The notes beneath the pieces were generated by a model. That model searched no databases. It was not told the DNA's origin and saw only the letters and a list, made by a program, of their open reading frames with translations. From Flavobacteriales bacterium (lineage in GTDB: Bacteria > Bacteroidota > Bacteroidia > Flavobacteriales_F > PHOS-HE28), in contig JAHEFL010000181.1 of the NCBI GenBank assembly GCA_024640205.1, positions 1 through 5,042 of the forward strand: a DNA stretch of 5,042 nt, written 5' to 3'. Of this stretch, positions 1 to 5,013 are shown one piece after another. Positions within the stretch are counted from its first letter, which is position 1, and each line of letters starts with the position of its first letter. The position numbers and the translations under genes were made by a program.

Positions 1-723
1 GAATAGGCTTTTGGTGAAGTAGTCCAAGGTCCCTTTCAGCTCAGCGAAGGTGACACCCTTGTCCACATAGAGCGCTTCCACCTGATGGAACATGCAGTGC
101 GCCCTGGCGCTGATCGCTTCGTTCCGGTAAACGCGTCCGGGTGAGATCGTACGGATGGGAGGTGTGCTGTTCTCCATCACCCTCACTTGCACACTGCTGG
201 TGTGCGTTCGCAAGGCCATTCCTTCCGCACCGCTGGTAGCATCACCTTGTATGAAGAAGGTATCCTGCATATCCCTCGCAGGATGGTCCGGCGGGAAATT
301 CAACGCGCTGAAGTTGTGATGGTCATCCTCCACTTCAGGGCCCTGGCTCACGGTGTAGCCGATGCGCCCGAAGACCTCCACGATACGCTGGCGCACGACC
401 GTAATGGGATGAAGGCTGCCGGTCGGATCGGTCAGTGCAGGAGCACTCAGGTCCAGGCGTTCCGCAGCCGACCCGCTCTCTTGGTGCAGTCCTGCTTTGA
501 ATTCCTCCAAACGCTGTTGCGCGCTCTGTTTCAGCTGGTTCATCCGCTGGCCCAGGGCACGCTTCTCCTCCGATGCCACCTTCTTGAACTCCTCGAACAG
601 CTCGGTGACCGCTCCGTTGCGGCCCAGCATGGACACCCTGAACCGCTCCACCTCTTCGGCGGTGCGTGCCTTCGCGCTCTTCAATTCCGCCTCCAGAGCG
701 GCCATCCTATCCGTGAGACTCAT
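1..723 (-). CDS. pheS: Phenylalanine--tRNA ligase alpha subunit, C-terminus cut off by window edge
   Basis: Catalytic alpha chain of the cytoplasmic (alpha-beta)2 phenylalanyl-tRNA synthetase, which charges tRNA-Phe with phenylalanine using ATP. The 241 visible codons have no stop, and about 95-100 C-terminal residues lie beyond position 1 (the family is usually 330-345 residues). Residues 1-90 form the charged, helical N-terminal tRNA-binding arm. The catalytic core follows: GSLHP (102-106), VEDDHHNFSALNFPPDHPAR (131-150) running into DMQDTF (151-156), LRTHTSSVQVRVM (171-183) with the HTS phenylalanine/adenylate-site signature, and motif 2 as GRVYRNEAISARAH (196-209) plus FHQVEALYVDKG (212-223). 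The ATG at 723-721 overlaps the cyclophilin stop as ATGA, so translational coupling is likely. No separate promoter was seen. Family identity is certain; pheT is not visible. Confidence 0.96.
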   Translation of the reverse strand, partial: MSLTDRMAALEAELKSAKARTAEEVERFRVSMLGRNGAVTELFEEFKKVASEEKRALGQRMNQLKQSAQQRLEEFKAGLHQESGSAAERLDLSAPALTDPTGSLHPITVVRQRIVEVFGRIGYTVSQGPEVEDDHHNFSALNFPPDHPARDMQDTFFIQGDATSGAEGMALRTHTSSVQVRVMENSTPPIRTISPGRVYRNEAISARAHCMFHQVEALYVDKGVTFAELKGTLDYFTKSLF

Positions 724-1442
724 TCCAATATACGCATGAACATGCGGATCTCCGTAAGTGGGCGATCCCTGTTATCACATGGCTGTTCCGCAATGGCATC
801 GACCACATCCATGCCTTCCACAACAGCGCCGAAAACGGTGTATGCACCATCCAAATGGGGTGCACCACCCAAGGTGGCATAAGTTACCCTGTCCGCTTTG
901 GTATAGCTAAGGGTATCCCCCCAACGGGAGTTACGTTCCATCACCAGGTCCAATTCATGCGACTGATAGGTGCGACCTTGAACAAGGTAAAATTGGCTTC
1001 CGTTGCTTCTGCGTTCCGGGTTCACGTCATCAGGCAACCTCACTGCGGCCAAGGCCCCACGGCGATGGATGCATTGCGACCTGATCTCCGCTTCCATGGT
1101 ATATCCGAGGCCGCCGTTCCCCAGCGGAGATTCCCGGCCAGCCCGTTTGCTTTCGGGGTCGCCTCCCTGGACCATGAAACCCGGGATCACACGATGGAAT
1201 AGCAGGCTGTCATAAGCACCTTCGCGCACCAAATGCAGGAAATTATCCCGATGGACAGGGGTTTCGTTATACAGTTCAAGTACAATGGTCCCCATCGTTG
1301 TCCGGACCTCCACCAGCGCCTTGGTCGTACGTCCCCCACCCTGCGCCTGAGCCTGACTGCCGAACATTAGGAAAATGAGGAAGGCGATGGAAGGGTATGC
1401 GATCAATTGCGCATGGTAAGACCGCTTGATTACATTTGGCAT
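720..1442 (-). CDS. Exported cyclophilin-type peptidyl-prolyl cis-trans isomerase
   Basis: Catalyses cis-trans isomerisation of X-Pro bonds, probably in the periplasm. The 240-residue product starts with a basic n-region, a hydrophobic core (about 18-28, SIAFLIFLMFG) and a likely signal peptidase I site in SQAQAQ (29-34). There is no lipobox cysteine. The cyclophilin domain begins near 43 (VEVRTTMGTIVLELY). The active-site block FHRVIPGFMVQGGDP (82-96) keeps catalytic Arg84 and the Phe89 and Gln92 equivalents. HRRGALAAVR (126-135), SNGSQFYLVQG (146-156) and LDGAYTVFG (197-205) follow. About 25 extra residues (158-190) after the GSQF strand match the insert usual in Bacteroidota homologues. 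His stands near the human CypA Trp121 position, which may mean weak cyclosporin binding (inference). An open frame continues upstream to 1700, but it runs through the divergent lipoprotein gene. The ATG at 1442 directly precedes the signal peptide and is preferred. It is first gene of a pair with pheS. Confidence 0.93.
   Translation of the reverse strand: MPNVIKRSYHAQLIAYPSIAFLIFLMFGSQAQAQGGGRTTKALVEVRTTMGTIVLELYNETPVHRDNFLHLVREGAYDSLLFHRVIPGFMVQGGDPESKRAGRESPLGNGGLGYTMEAEIRSQCIHRRGALAAVRLPDDVNPERRSNGSQFYLVQGRTYQSHELDLVMERNSRWGDTLSYTKADRVTYATLGGAPHLDGAYTVFGAVVEGMDVVDAIAEQPCDNRDRPLTEIRMFMRILE
1407..1438 (+). promoter_or_regulatory. Bacteroidota-type promoter for the lipoprotein gene
   Basis: TTG at 1407-1409, a 21-base spacer, then TACATTTG at 1431-1438. 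This fits the known Flavobacterium/Bacteroides consensus TTG-N17-23-TAnnTTTG exactly. Transcription would start near 1445, giving a leader of roughly 38 bases before the ATG at 1483. The element lies inside the 5' end of the divergent cyclophilin gene. Start-site positions are inferred. Confidence 0.55.
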
Positions 1443-1449
1443 TCGTGAA

Positions 1450-1466
1450 GCCTTGTCCAACAAGGC
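1450..1466. promoter_or_regulatory. Inverted repeat in the divergent control region (operator or 5'-UTR hairpin)
   Basis: GCCTTG (1450-1455) and CAAGGC (1461-1466) form a perfect 6+6 bp dyad around TCCAA. It lies between the two opposed TAnnTTTG elements, almost centred between them, and would fall in the leader of both divergent transcripts. It could be an operator for a dimeric regulator or an RNA stem-loop. On the cyclophilin-pheS mRNA it would sit close to the 5' end and finish 7 bases before the ATG. The function is inferred. Confidence 0.35.
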
Positions 1467-1469
1467 CCT

Positions 1470-1477
1470 CAAAAGTA
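1470..1477 (-). promoter_or_regulatory. Candidate -7 element for the cyclophilin-pheS transcript
   Basis: Read on the minus strand, this is TACTTTTG, an exact TAnnTTTG match. Transcription would start near 1463-1460, leaving about 20 bases before the ATG at 1442. No TTG/TTTG -33 element is seen at 17-23 bases upstream, which lies in the lipoprotein coding sequence, so the call is weaker than the plus-strand promoter. Confidence 0.4.
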
Positions 1478-1482
1478 ACCCT

Positions 1483-1875
1483 ATGTCACTTTCCGTGCTC
1501 CGCCGCGTTCTGGCCAACACCCTGACGGTCGTCCTCTTGGCGGCGATATTCGCTTCCTGCAACAAGGAGGAGCCCACCACGGTCACGATCATCGTAAAGA
1601 CCGAATCAGGCGACCTCGTCGAGGGTGCGCTGGTGAAATTATTCGCCAATCCATCATTTCCTCTGGGCGACCCCACCCGGCTGGACAAGGAGACCACCAC
1701 GAACAGTTCCGGTCGTGCGGAATTCGACTACACCGAGTTCTATAAGCAAGGCCAGTCCGGTTTCGCGGTGCTCGATATCCTCTGCACCAAGGACACCCTG
1801 GTCGGCGAGGACATCATAAAGATCCTGGAAGAGGAGAACAACGAAGCGACGGTATTCCTGCTTCCTGTGGAATGA
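1483..1875 (+). CDS. Small lipoprotein with a predicted carboxypeptidase-regulatory/transthyretin-like domain
   Basis: A 130-residue protein with a type II signal peptide: basic MSLSVLRRVL, hydrophobic 11-22, and lipobox-like IFASC with the acylated Cys at 26. Phe at the -3 position is less usual than Leu but tolerated in this phylum. No Asp follows the Cys. The mature part, about 105 residues, opens with TVTIIVKTESGDLVEGALVKL (split at 33-40 and 41-53), then TTTNSSGRAEFDY (71-83). This beta-strand/Gly-Asp/Gly-Ala-Val/'N-S-S-G-x-A-x-F' pattern is typical of CarboxypepD_reg-like, Ig/transthyretin-fold domains that Bacteroidota attach to envelope proteins. Cys101 is the only other cysteine. The fold assignment comes from pattern only, and the ligand or partner is unknown. 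The ATG at 1483 is chosen over an in-frame TTG at 1426, which would spoil the signal peptide. The gene is monocistronic and convergent with the next gene across 10 bp. Confidence 0.85.
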   Translation: MSLSVLRRVLANTLTVVLLAAIFASCNKEEPTTVTIIVKTESGDLVEGALVKLFANPSFPLGDPTRLDKETTTNSSGRAEFDYTEFYKQGQSGFAVLDILCTKDTLVGEDIIKILEEENNEATVFLLPVE

Positions 1876-1885
1876 CCGTGAAGGC

Positions 1886-2218
1886 TTAGGACTCCTCGAA
1901 GTAAGCCAGGATCGCTTCCTTCATCAATCGTTCCTGCTCCTCTGATACCAGTGGTGGCAATTCCTTGATCCGCTCGAAATGGGGCCAGCCATCCGCATCC
2001 CGGCCCAGTTCCTTGTAATAACCATAGGGACCGAGGACCACGCAAATGGCGATGTGCATCAAGTTCAGCTTTTCATCCTTCTTGAAATCGCGGGCATGCT
2101 GGCCAAGCTCCTGCACCCCGATGAGGAACAGTACTCCGTTCAGGTCAAGAGGGGCATCAAAGCGCTTGGATAGCGATCCGACAAGGTCGCGCCAGCGTTT
2201 ATCGAAAGCGAGGTCCAA
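1886..2218 (-). CDS. Conserved hypothetical protein, Bacteroidota-type, 110 aa, TTG start
   Basis: Soluble 110-residue protein with no signal peptide, membrane segment or cysteine pair (one Cys at 59). The segments LDLNGVLFLIGVQELGQHAR (24-43), KLNLMHIAICVVLGPYGYY (50-68), DGWPHFERIKELPPL (76-90) and a C-terminal EEQERLMKEAILAYF (93-107) resemble a small, mostly helical family I recall from many Bacteroidota genomes, without a known function. I do not assign one. The first possible start is TTG at 2218-2216. Between it and the in-frame upstream stop at 2278-2276 there is no ATG or GTG, so either TTG is used or the protein starts internally. It stands alone between a convergent lipoprotein and a divergent CvpA gene. 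Confidence 0.82.
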   Translation of the reverse strand: MDLAFDKRWRDLVGSLSKRFDAPLDLNGVLFLIGVQELGQHARDFKKDEKLNLMHIAICVVLGPYGYYKELGRDADGWPHFERIKELPPLVSEEQERLMKEAILAYFEES

Positions 2219-2357
2219 GGAGTCGTAGGTAAGAGGTGACTGGATCGCGAAAAGTGTTGGCCCAACGAAGCCCGATCACATCCGGCAAAGATGGGATACC
2301 GGCCTTTTATGGATCGCACCCTTTCACGAAGATCAGGAATGAACCGATATTCGGACC
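2219..2357. promoter_or_regulatory. Divergent intergenic region between the 110-aa gene and the CvpA gene
   Basis: These 139 bp must hold both 5' control regions. On the minus strand CATCTTTG at 2293-2286 matches TAnnTTTG with one mismatch and could serve the 110-aa gene, though no -33 TTG is found upstream of it. For the CvpA direction I find no TAnnTTTG. Two small dyads are present: GTTGGcCCAAC (2256-2266) and CCGAtatTCGG (2344-2354), the latter ending 3 bases before the CvpA ATG. Neither is strong. Confidence 0.3.
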
Positions 2358-2882
2358 ATGAACTGGCTTGACTGGGCGGTGGTGGTGGTTTTCGTGCTGG
2401 CGGCGTTCAAGGGCTTTCAGCGCGGATTCATCATCGAGCTCAGTTCGTTGCTGGCCTTGCTGCTTGGGATCTGGGCCGGCGTGCGACTTAGTGAACAAGT
2501 GGGCCAGGCCATCGGTCTGGGCGAGGATAGTAAAGCCCTTGCGTTCCTGATCACCTTCATTGCGGTGTTGATCCTGGTCCACGTGCTGGCCAGGGCTTTG
2601 ACCAAACTGATCGATATCGCGCAGCTGGGTGTCCCGAACAAATTGGCCGGTATTGGTTTCGGCGTATTGCGGTCAGCTTTTGCGCTGAGCGTGATGCTCA
2701 ACCTGCTTGCCGGCTGGTCGGACGGATCGATGCCATCGGAGCAGGCAAGGGAAAATTCCCGCCTGTATGATCCCATACGGGGCTTTGCCCCGTTCGTCAT
2801 TCCAGCCCTGGGGGAGACCAAATGGGTCACGAAAAGCCTTCGGCAAATAAGGCAGGAAGCGGAGCAGTTGATCGACCAATGA
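2358..2882 (+). CDS. CvpA family inner-membrane protein
   Basis: A 174-residue polytopic protein of the CvpA family, named for colicin V production in E. coli. The biochemical role of the family is still unclear, and in other bacteria it has been linked to envelope stress tolerance. Four membrane segments are visible: about 5-17, 26-43, 60-80 and 100-119. The family landmarks are KGFQRGFIIE (18-27) after the first segment and NKLAGIGFGVLRSAF (94-108) leading into the fourth. A soluble C-terminal tail follows, with SRLYDPIRGFAPFVIPAL (134-151) and a charged helix ending at LIDQ. This length and order fit ordinary family members. The ATG at 2358 starts directly at the first membrane helix. Its stop TGA touches the stop of the convergent glycosyltransferase gene. 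No colicin genes are nearby, so a role in bacteriocin export is not suggested here. Confidence 0.9.
   Translation: MNWLDWAVVVVFVLAAFKGFQRGFIIELSSLLALLLGIWAGVRLSEQVGQAIGLGEDSKALAFLITFIAVLILVHVLARALTKLIDIAQLGVPNKLAGIGFGVLRSAFALSVMLNLLAGWSDGSMPSEQARENSRLYDPIRGFAPFVIPALGETKWVTKSLRQIRQEAEQLIDQ
2836..2853 (-). terminator. Weak candidate terminator of the glycosyltransferase transcript, inside the CvpA gene
   Basis: Read on the minus strand, GCCTT-atttgccg-AAGGC is followed directly by TTTT, 30 bases past the glycosyltransferase stop. The stem has only 5 bp and the T run only 4 bases, so it may be chance. It is the only stem plus T-run I see in either convergent junction. Confidence 0.2.
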
Positions 2883-4142
2883 TCAGGCCGCCTCAGGATC
2901 GGGACGTCCAACGCGACTCCGCTTTCTGAGTTCCTGTGCCACCCATACCAGAACCACCAGGAGCAGCGGCATCGCTGGGTTCTTGAAACGGGCATCCGGG
3001 GTGGAGATCCCGGCCGTAAGCAGGATGGTGAACGCAGCAACGATCAGGACCCATAGGGAGGGCGGTACGGTACGGAACAGGAACGACGCCCCCACCAAGG
3101 CAAGCGCGATCGCGGCCGAAAAAAGAAGTGACCAGCCAATGATCACACTACCAGGGAACCAGCCTGAACCGAAAAAGGATCGCACATGTCCACGACCCGG
3201 TGATACCAGGATCTTGAGGGAGGTGGACATCAGCACCCGCGCAGCCATCAAAGGGTGTTCGATCCACGTATCCCGAATATCCCTCCTCAGCGATCGCATG
3301 AAAGTTGCGACCTCCACTTTCTTCTCCCAATCGATCAAGGCAGAACGATCGGCGAGAGATCCCCGGTACGCTCTAGGGTCCGTCCCTTCGGAAGCCTGAA
3401 GCACCGCAGGGACATGGAAATACGCGGCAGCAACCGCTCCGCCATCCGAAAGAACCGGGCGGCCGGTGACCAACTGGTTGCGCAGCACCCAGGGCAGGAC
3501 AAGGATCAGTGTCACCAAGGCAGTGAGCACTATATGCATCGGCTTTCTTCGAAGGACCAGGAGAGCTGCCAAGCAGAGAAACGCCGCTATCCATATGCCG
3601 TTCGGACGGAACCAGGTCGCTGCGGAAAAGCACAGGCCCGCAAGGACATGGTCACTCATTCCCCTTCCCCTGAGCAGCAGATAACAGCCGGCCAGGAGAC
3701 CGATCGTAAAAAAACTTTCGGTAAGGACCTGCCCACTGAGAAGGATGTCCATGGGCTCCAATGCCATGAGAACGGCCGCAGCCAAGGCGAAGCCCGTACC
3801 GACGCCGATCGAACATGTCATGCGGTATACCAGCAACACCTTGATGGAGGAAAGAGCGGCCTGGAATAACAGAAGCAACAGGACATCACCCCCGAGCAGG
3901 TGGATCAAAAAGGGATACCCAGGCATCCGGGTGGTATCCGGAATGACCTTGGGATGAAAAAGCGAATACACACCGTGCTGCATATGCTCGGCCAAGGCGA
4001 GGTAATAGCCTGGGTCGAACCGGAGTTGAAATCCAATGTGGTGATGATACCAGATGAACGCCACCCGCAATAGCAGAGCGAGTAGGAAGACCACGAGCAG
4101 CACGTGAGGAACGTGCCTGACGACACCCCTGGGGCGCATCAT
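2883..4142 (-). CDS. GT-C / PMT_2 (GT39-like) membrane glycosyltransferase family protein
   Basis: A 419-residue polytopic inner-membrane protein with about 9-11 hydrophobic helices, the first at 13-30. Such enzymes move sugars from polyprenyl-phosphate donors onto lipids, glycans or proteins on the outer face of the membrane. GT-C landmarks appear in order: RFDPGYYLALAEHMQHGVYS (41-60), whose Asp43 is the likely first-loop acidic catalytic or metal residue; RMPGYPFL (72-79); ALEPMDILLSGQVLTESFFT (127-146) with Glu142; WFRPNGIWIA (177-186); LPWVLRNQLVTGRPVLSDGG (216-235); and ARFKNPAMPLLL (384-395) in the last part, close to the common 'RYRLPxxP' motif. The substrate cannot be read from the sequence. 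The start is ATGATG at 4142-4137, and the first ATG forms ATGA with the TfoX-like stop. GGAGG lies 2 bases before the first ATG and 5 before the second, so 4139 (418 residues) is a real alternative. Confidence 0.88.
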   Translation of the reverse strand: MMRPRGVVRHVPHVLLVVFLLALLLRVAFIWYHHHIGFQLRFDPGYYLALAEHMQHGVYSLFHPKVIPDTTRMPGYPFLIHLLGGDVLLLLLFQAALSSIKVLLVYRMTCSIGVGTGFALAAAVLMALEPMDILLSGQVLTESFFTIGLLAGCYLLLRGRGMSDHVLAGLCFSAATWFRPNGIWIAAFLCLAALLVLRRKPMHIVLTALVTLILVLPWVLRNQLVTGRPVLSDGGAVAAAYFHVPAVLQASEGTDPRAYRGSLADRSALIDWEKKVEVATFMRSLRRDIRDTWIEHPLMAARVLMSTSLKILVSPGRGHVRSFFGSGWFPGSVIIGWSLLFSAAIALALVGASFLFRTVPPSLWVLIVAAFTILLTAGISTPDARFKNPAMPLLLVVLVWVAQELRKRSRVGRPDPEAA

Positions 4143-4483
4143 TTCCTCCGTTTGCTGGACTTCGCCCTGGGGTTGAATTCCAGGCACATGCCGACCCAGT
4201 AGGCCAAGTCAATATCGGTATCCAAGCCGTCGGGCTCCACGAATACAAATCCTTTCATGGGACGACCGGTGAAATCCATTGCCCTACAGCCCTTGCGCGC
4301 CAATGCTTCATCATACCGATCCGGGTCGATCCGGGCCATGAGCATTCCCTTCACCACACCCACGCACATCTTGTCATCCACCATGAAGCATAAGCCGCCC
4401 ATCATCTTCTTTTCCTCGCAGGCGGCGCCCTGCTCTTTCAGTGCCTGGCGGATGCGGTCCGCCATCCATTCGTCGTAAGCCAT
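4139..4483 (-). CDS. TfoX N-terminal-domain protein
   Basis: A 114-residue cytoplasmic protein made of a single TfoX_N domain. In gammaproteobacteria the longer TfoX/Sxy controls competence genes together with CRP. Stand-alone N-domain proteins such as this one are widespread and have no established role. Family landmarks: EEKKMMGGLCFMVDDKMCVG (23-42), MARIDPDRYDEALARKG (49-65), AMDFTGRPMKGFVFV (68-82), and DIDLAYWVGMCLEF (90-103). A basic tail, AKSSKRRK, ends the protein and may help nucleic-acid binding (inference). The TfoX C-terminal helix-hairpin domain is absent. ATG at 4483 starts the usual MAYDEWMADRIR opening. The stop overlaps the start of the glycosyltransferase gene, suggesting coupled translation, although no functional link between the two is known. 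A 107-bp gap separates it from the TonB-domain gene upstream. Confidence 0.9.
   Translation of the reverse strand: MAYDEWMADRIRQALKEQGAACEEKKMMGGLCFMVDDKMCVGVVKGMLMARIDPDRYDEALARKGCRAMDFTGRPMKGFVFVEPDGLDTDIDLAYWVGMCLEFNPRAKSSKRRK
4145..4149 (-). promoter_or_regulatory. Shine-Dalgarno-like GGAGG before the glycosyltransferase start
   Basis: GGAGG on the minus strand sits inside the last codons of the TfoX-like gene, spaced 5 bases from the second of two tandem ATGs (4139-4137). If used, it favours the second start. Bacteroidota rarely depend on such sites, and the bases also encode the Lys-Arg-Arg-Lys tail, so it may be incidental. Confidence 0.35.
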
Positions 4484-4555
4484 GTGCGATGGATCGATCG
4501 TCCTATTGGGCGAGTGAAGTTCGCAATTCCAATGGGCATCACGGAACGACCGATC

Positions 4556-4567
4556 CTGCGATCGCAG
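4556..4567. repeat. 12-bp perfect palindrome in the TonB-TfoX gap
   Basis: CTGCGATCGCAG reads identically on both strands. It lies in the 107-bp non-coding gap (4484-4590), 24 bases after the TonB-domain stop and 73 bases before the TfoX-like ATG. As RNA it would be a short 4-bp stem with no T run, so it is not a terminator. It could be a protein site, or chance in a GATC-rich stretch. No TAnnTTTG is seen in this gap. Confidence 0.3.
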
Positions 4568-4590
4568 CGCACGGATATCCCTGTTCGGTA

Positions 4591-5013
4591 CTAGCGCCGG
4601 TTCCGGCCGAGGTCGAATGGGACGGAGATGTTAACCTCAGCCTCGACCCGCTTCCCATTCTTGGTGGCAGGGATCCATGGAGGCATGCTCGCTATGACAC
4701 GTTCCGCCTCCCTGGCCAGGTTGGGAGCTCCGGCCACTCCGTTCACCACCCGGATATCCTTGACCGCGCCCTTCTGGCTTATGGTGAATTGAACGAGAAC
4801 GTGCCCATGCTTGCGCTGGGTCCATTCCGGTTCAGGGTAGCGAATGCTATCCTTGAAGAACTGCATCATGGCGACGGAGCCCCCCGGGAAGTGCGGAGCA
4901 ACATCGTAGATCGGTTCGCGCTCGACGTAGGGTAATGGATGTTCCCCATCCTGGGCGAAGACCGGGCAACCACCTGCCAGGAAGAGAACACCTATGGTAG
5001 CGAATAGTCTCAC
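4591..5013 (-). CDS. Secreted TonB C-terminal-domain protein, GTG start
   Basis: A 140-residue exported protein that is essentially one TonB C-terminal domain. Residues 1-20 are a short signal peptide (hydrophobic 3-14, probable cleavage after VFA at 20). Cys16 in LAGGC is a poor lipobox, so lipidation is less likely. The domain shows PHFPGGSVAMMQFFKDSIRY (40-59) with Pro60, GHVLVQFTISQKGAVKDIRV (70-89) and EAERVIASMPPWIPATKNGK (102-121), ending in SVPFDL (130-135). These match the Bacteroidota 'PxFPGG...YP...G.V.V.F.I...G.v.d..V..G....W.P...NG' pattern. TonB domains normally bind the TonB box of outer-membrane receptors, but this protein lacks the inner-membrane anchor followed by a proline-rich spacer, so it probably does not energise receptors in the usual way. 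The GTG at 5013 overlaps an upstream stop as GTGA. The frame stays open to the window edge, so a longer N-terminus cannot be excluded, though the signal peptide fits this start. Confidence 0.88.
   Translation of the reverse strand: MRLFATIGVLFLAGGCPVFAQDGEHPLPYVEREPIYDVAPHFPGGSVAMMQFFKDSIRYPEPEWTQRKHGHVLVQFTISQKGAVKDIRVVNGVAGAPNLAREAERVIASMPPWIPATKNGKRVEAEVNISVPFDLGRNRR

Noticed and set aside
187..882. 231-codon plus-strand open frame opposite pheS
   Set aside because: It lies antisense to the clearly conserved pheS and cyclophilin C-terminus. Its composition is Leu/Arg/His-rich with no recognisable domain, typical of a shadow frame in G+C-rich DNA.
1426..1482. In-frame TTG start for the lipoprotein at 1426
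   Set aside because: It overlaps the TAnnTTTG promoter element and adds 19 residues before a normal lipoprotein signal peptide.
1443..1700. N-terminal extension of the cyclophilin frame up to 1700
   Set aside because: It would run antisense through the lipoprotein gene and put 86 unconserved residues before a good signal peptide. ATG at 1442 is the sensible start.
1883..1907. GGCTT...AAGCC inverted repeat across the lipoprotein/110-aa convergent junction
   Set aside because: Only 5 bp with a 15-base loop and no T run on either strand, so it is not a credible terminator.
2358..2882. Bacteriocin production cluster suggested by the CvpA name
   Set aside because: No precursor peptide, ABC exporter or immunity gene is present. 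CvpA-family proteins are widespread and usually unrelated to bacteriocins.
2417..3040. 207-codon minus-strand frame opposite the CvpA gene
   Set aside because: It overlaps both the CvpA gene and the glycosyltransferase C-terminus, is rich in Ser/Arg/Pro, and has no domain pattern.
3255..3869. 204-codon plus-strand frame opposite the glycosyltransferase
   Set aside because: Its highly polar, low-complexity composition mirrors the hydrophobic codons of the real membrane protein on the other strand.
4143..4187. GTG start of the glycosyltransferase at 4187
   Set aside because: It would overlap the TfoX-like gene by almost 50 bases and add 15 residues of no visible value. ATGATG at 4142-4137 fits coupling and the membrane-protein N-terminus.
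4441..4935. 164-codon plus-strand frame over the TonB-domain gene and the TfoX gap
   Set aside because: It is antisense to the well-supported TonB domain and has no recognisable motif.
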